This document shows, piece by piece, positions 63,287-64,000 of a stretch of DNA of 64,000 nucleotides. The notes beneath the pieces were generated by a model. That model saw nothing but the letters and a program-made list of their open reading frames with translations, did no database searches and was not told where the DNA came from. Source of the DNA: Flavobacterium weaverense (lineage in GTDB: Bacteria; Bacteroidota; Bacteroidia; Flavobacteriales; Flavobacteriaceae); assembly GCF_003688495.1 (NCBI RefSeq), contig NZ_REFH01000007.1, positions 248,001 to 312,000 of the forward strand, in the 5' to 3' direction. The position numbers and the translations under genes were made by a program. Every line of letters starts with the position of its first letter. Within the stretch, counting starts at the first letter, position 1.

Positions 63287-64000
63287 ATGAAACCATACAA
63301 ATTCATATTAAGCGGCGGCGGAACTGGAGGACATATCTATCCAGCGATTGCTATTGCTAATGAATTAAAGTCTCGTTTTCCAGATGCAGAATTCCTTTTT
63401 GTTGGCGCAGAAGATAAAATGGAAATGCAAAAAGTACCGCAGTCCGGATATAAAATTATTGGACTTTGGATTGCAGGAATACAAAGAAGAATAACATTTG
63501 ATAATGCTTTGTTTCCAATAAAATTACTAAGTAGTTTATTAAAGGCCAGAAAAATTATAAGAGAATTCAAACCCGATGTAGTTATTGGTACAGGAGGTTT
63601 TGCTAGTGGACCGCTATTGCAAATTGCAGGTTTTGCTGGTATTCCAACTGTTATTCAGGAGCAAAATTCATATCCTGGAATTACTAATAAGTTATTGAGC
63701 AAAAAGGCTAGCAAAATTTGTGTAGCCTACGAAAATTTAGAAAGGTTTTTTCCAAAAGAGAAAATGATTTTAACTGGTAATCCGGTTCGTCAAGATGTAC
63801 TGGACATTGATTCCAAGAGAAGTGAAGCGATTTCCTATTTTAATCTAGATGATAATAAAAAAACATTATTGATTTTAGGGGGTAGTTTAGGATCCCGAAG
63901 AATCAATCAATTAATTGAAAAAGAGTTGGATTTTTTATTAGCGTTGGGTGTTCAAATATTCTGGCAGTGTGGAAATTTTTATATGGCGGAGTATAAAATT
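63287..64000 (+). CDS. murG: UDP-GlcNAc:undecaprenyl-PP-MurNAc-pentapeptide GlcNAc transferase (3' end outside window)
   Basis: This membrane-associated glycosyltransferase converts lipid I to lipid II. The frame is open from ATG 63287 to the last base, 238 codons, so the gene runs off the right edge; about 120 residues are missing. The N-terminal GGGTGGH motif is in [21 protein letters not shown], followed by [14 protein letters not shown] and [25 protein letters not shown] and [13 protein letters not shown] are also present. It lies 27 bases after ftsW. Confidence 0.95.
   Translation, partial: MKPYKFILSGGGTGGHIYPAIAIANELKSRFPDAEFLFVGAEDKMEMQKVPQSGYKIIGLWIAGIQRRITFDNALFPIKLLSSLLKARKIIREFKPDVVIGTGGFASGPLLQIAGFAGIPTVIQEQNSYPGITNKLLSKKASKICVAYENLERFFPKEKMILTGNPVRQDVLDIDSKRSEAISYFNLDDNKKTLLILGGSLGSRRINQLIEKELDFLLALGVQIFWQCGNFYMAEYKI

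Overview
The window is an AT-rich chromosomal segment of a member of the Flavobacteriaceae, most likely Flavobacterium or a close relative. The grounds are gldB and gldC gliding genes, a type IX secretion Plug protein (DUF5103 family), Bacteroidetes-type promoters (TAnnTTTG at -7), few Shine-Dalgarno sequences, several TTG/GTG starts, and lineage-typical families (DUF5916, DUF6702, DUF6370). Most of it is housekeeping sequence. No prophage, insertion sequence transposase or CRISPR array was seen.

Layout. 1-2.4 kb: the end of a sugar aminotransferase, galE, and a small toxin-antitoxin pair whose toxin carries an in-frame stop. 2.4-9.4 kb: fabD, a large unknown membrane protein, a DUF6370 protein, purT, a U32 peptidase-family (TrhP-like) protein and a DUF2383 protein. 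9.5-11.1 kb: an orphan HsdR_N-like nuclease followed by a structured intergenic repeat. 11.1-24.6 kb: aspartate aminotransferase, fatty-acid desaturase, rsmG, pruA, apaG, T9SS Plug, an M16 protease, a methyltransferase, a GxxExxY gene between terminal inverted repeats, map and a DUF445 protein. 24.8-34.1 kb: gpmI, two tandem DUF5916 outer-membrane proteins, an L,D-transpeptidase-like protein, a GNAT acetyltransferase, two identical tRNA-Gly genes and pepE. 34.2-40.1 kb: an array of four small secreted carboxypeptidase-regulatory-like proteins, DUF6702 and an M1 peptidase. 40.2-44 kb: tatA, PAP2, O-methyltransferase, rlmN and a polyprenyl synthase. 44.1-47.1 kb: an ECF sigma factor, a probable membrane anti-sigma factor and an outer-membrane protein with an N-terminal carbohydrate-binding-like domain, behind a promoter of ECF type. 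47.2-53.7 kb: dnaG, a response regulator, nadE, gldB-gldC, engB and an alpha/beta hydrolase. 53.9-64 kb: the division and cell wall cluster mraZ-rsmH-ftsL-ftsI-murE-mraY-murD-ftsW-murG (cut by the window edge), preceded by GTGGT repeats that fit an MraZ operator.

The least ordinary items are: (1) two divergent copies of a structured intergenic element, at 10919-11006 and 16176-16315, with different sequence but preserved pairing in the closing stem; (2) a roughly 0.5-kb unit with 28-nt inverted repeats (25/28 matching) around a GxxExxY gene; (3) the ECF sigma/anti-sigma/outer-membrane fusion operon; (4) a toxin gene inactivated by one Trp-to-stop change; (5) a DnaG primase that lacks all four zinc-ligand residues of the CHC2 finger; (6) the four-gene array of secreted paralogues. 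No wholly new multi-gene defence system could be supported from the sequence.
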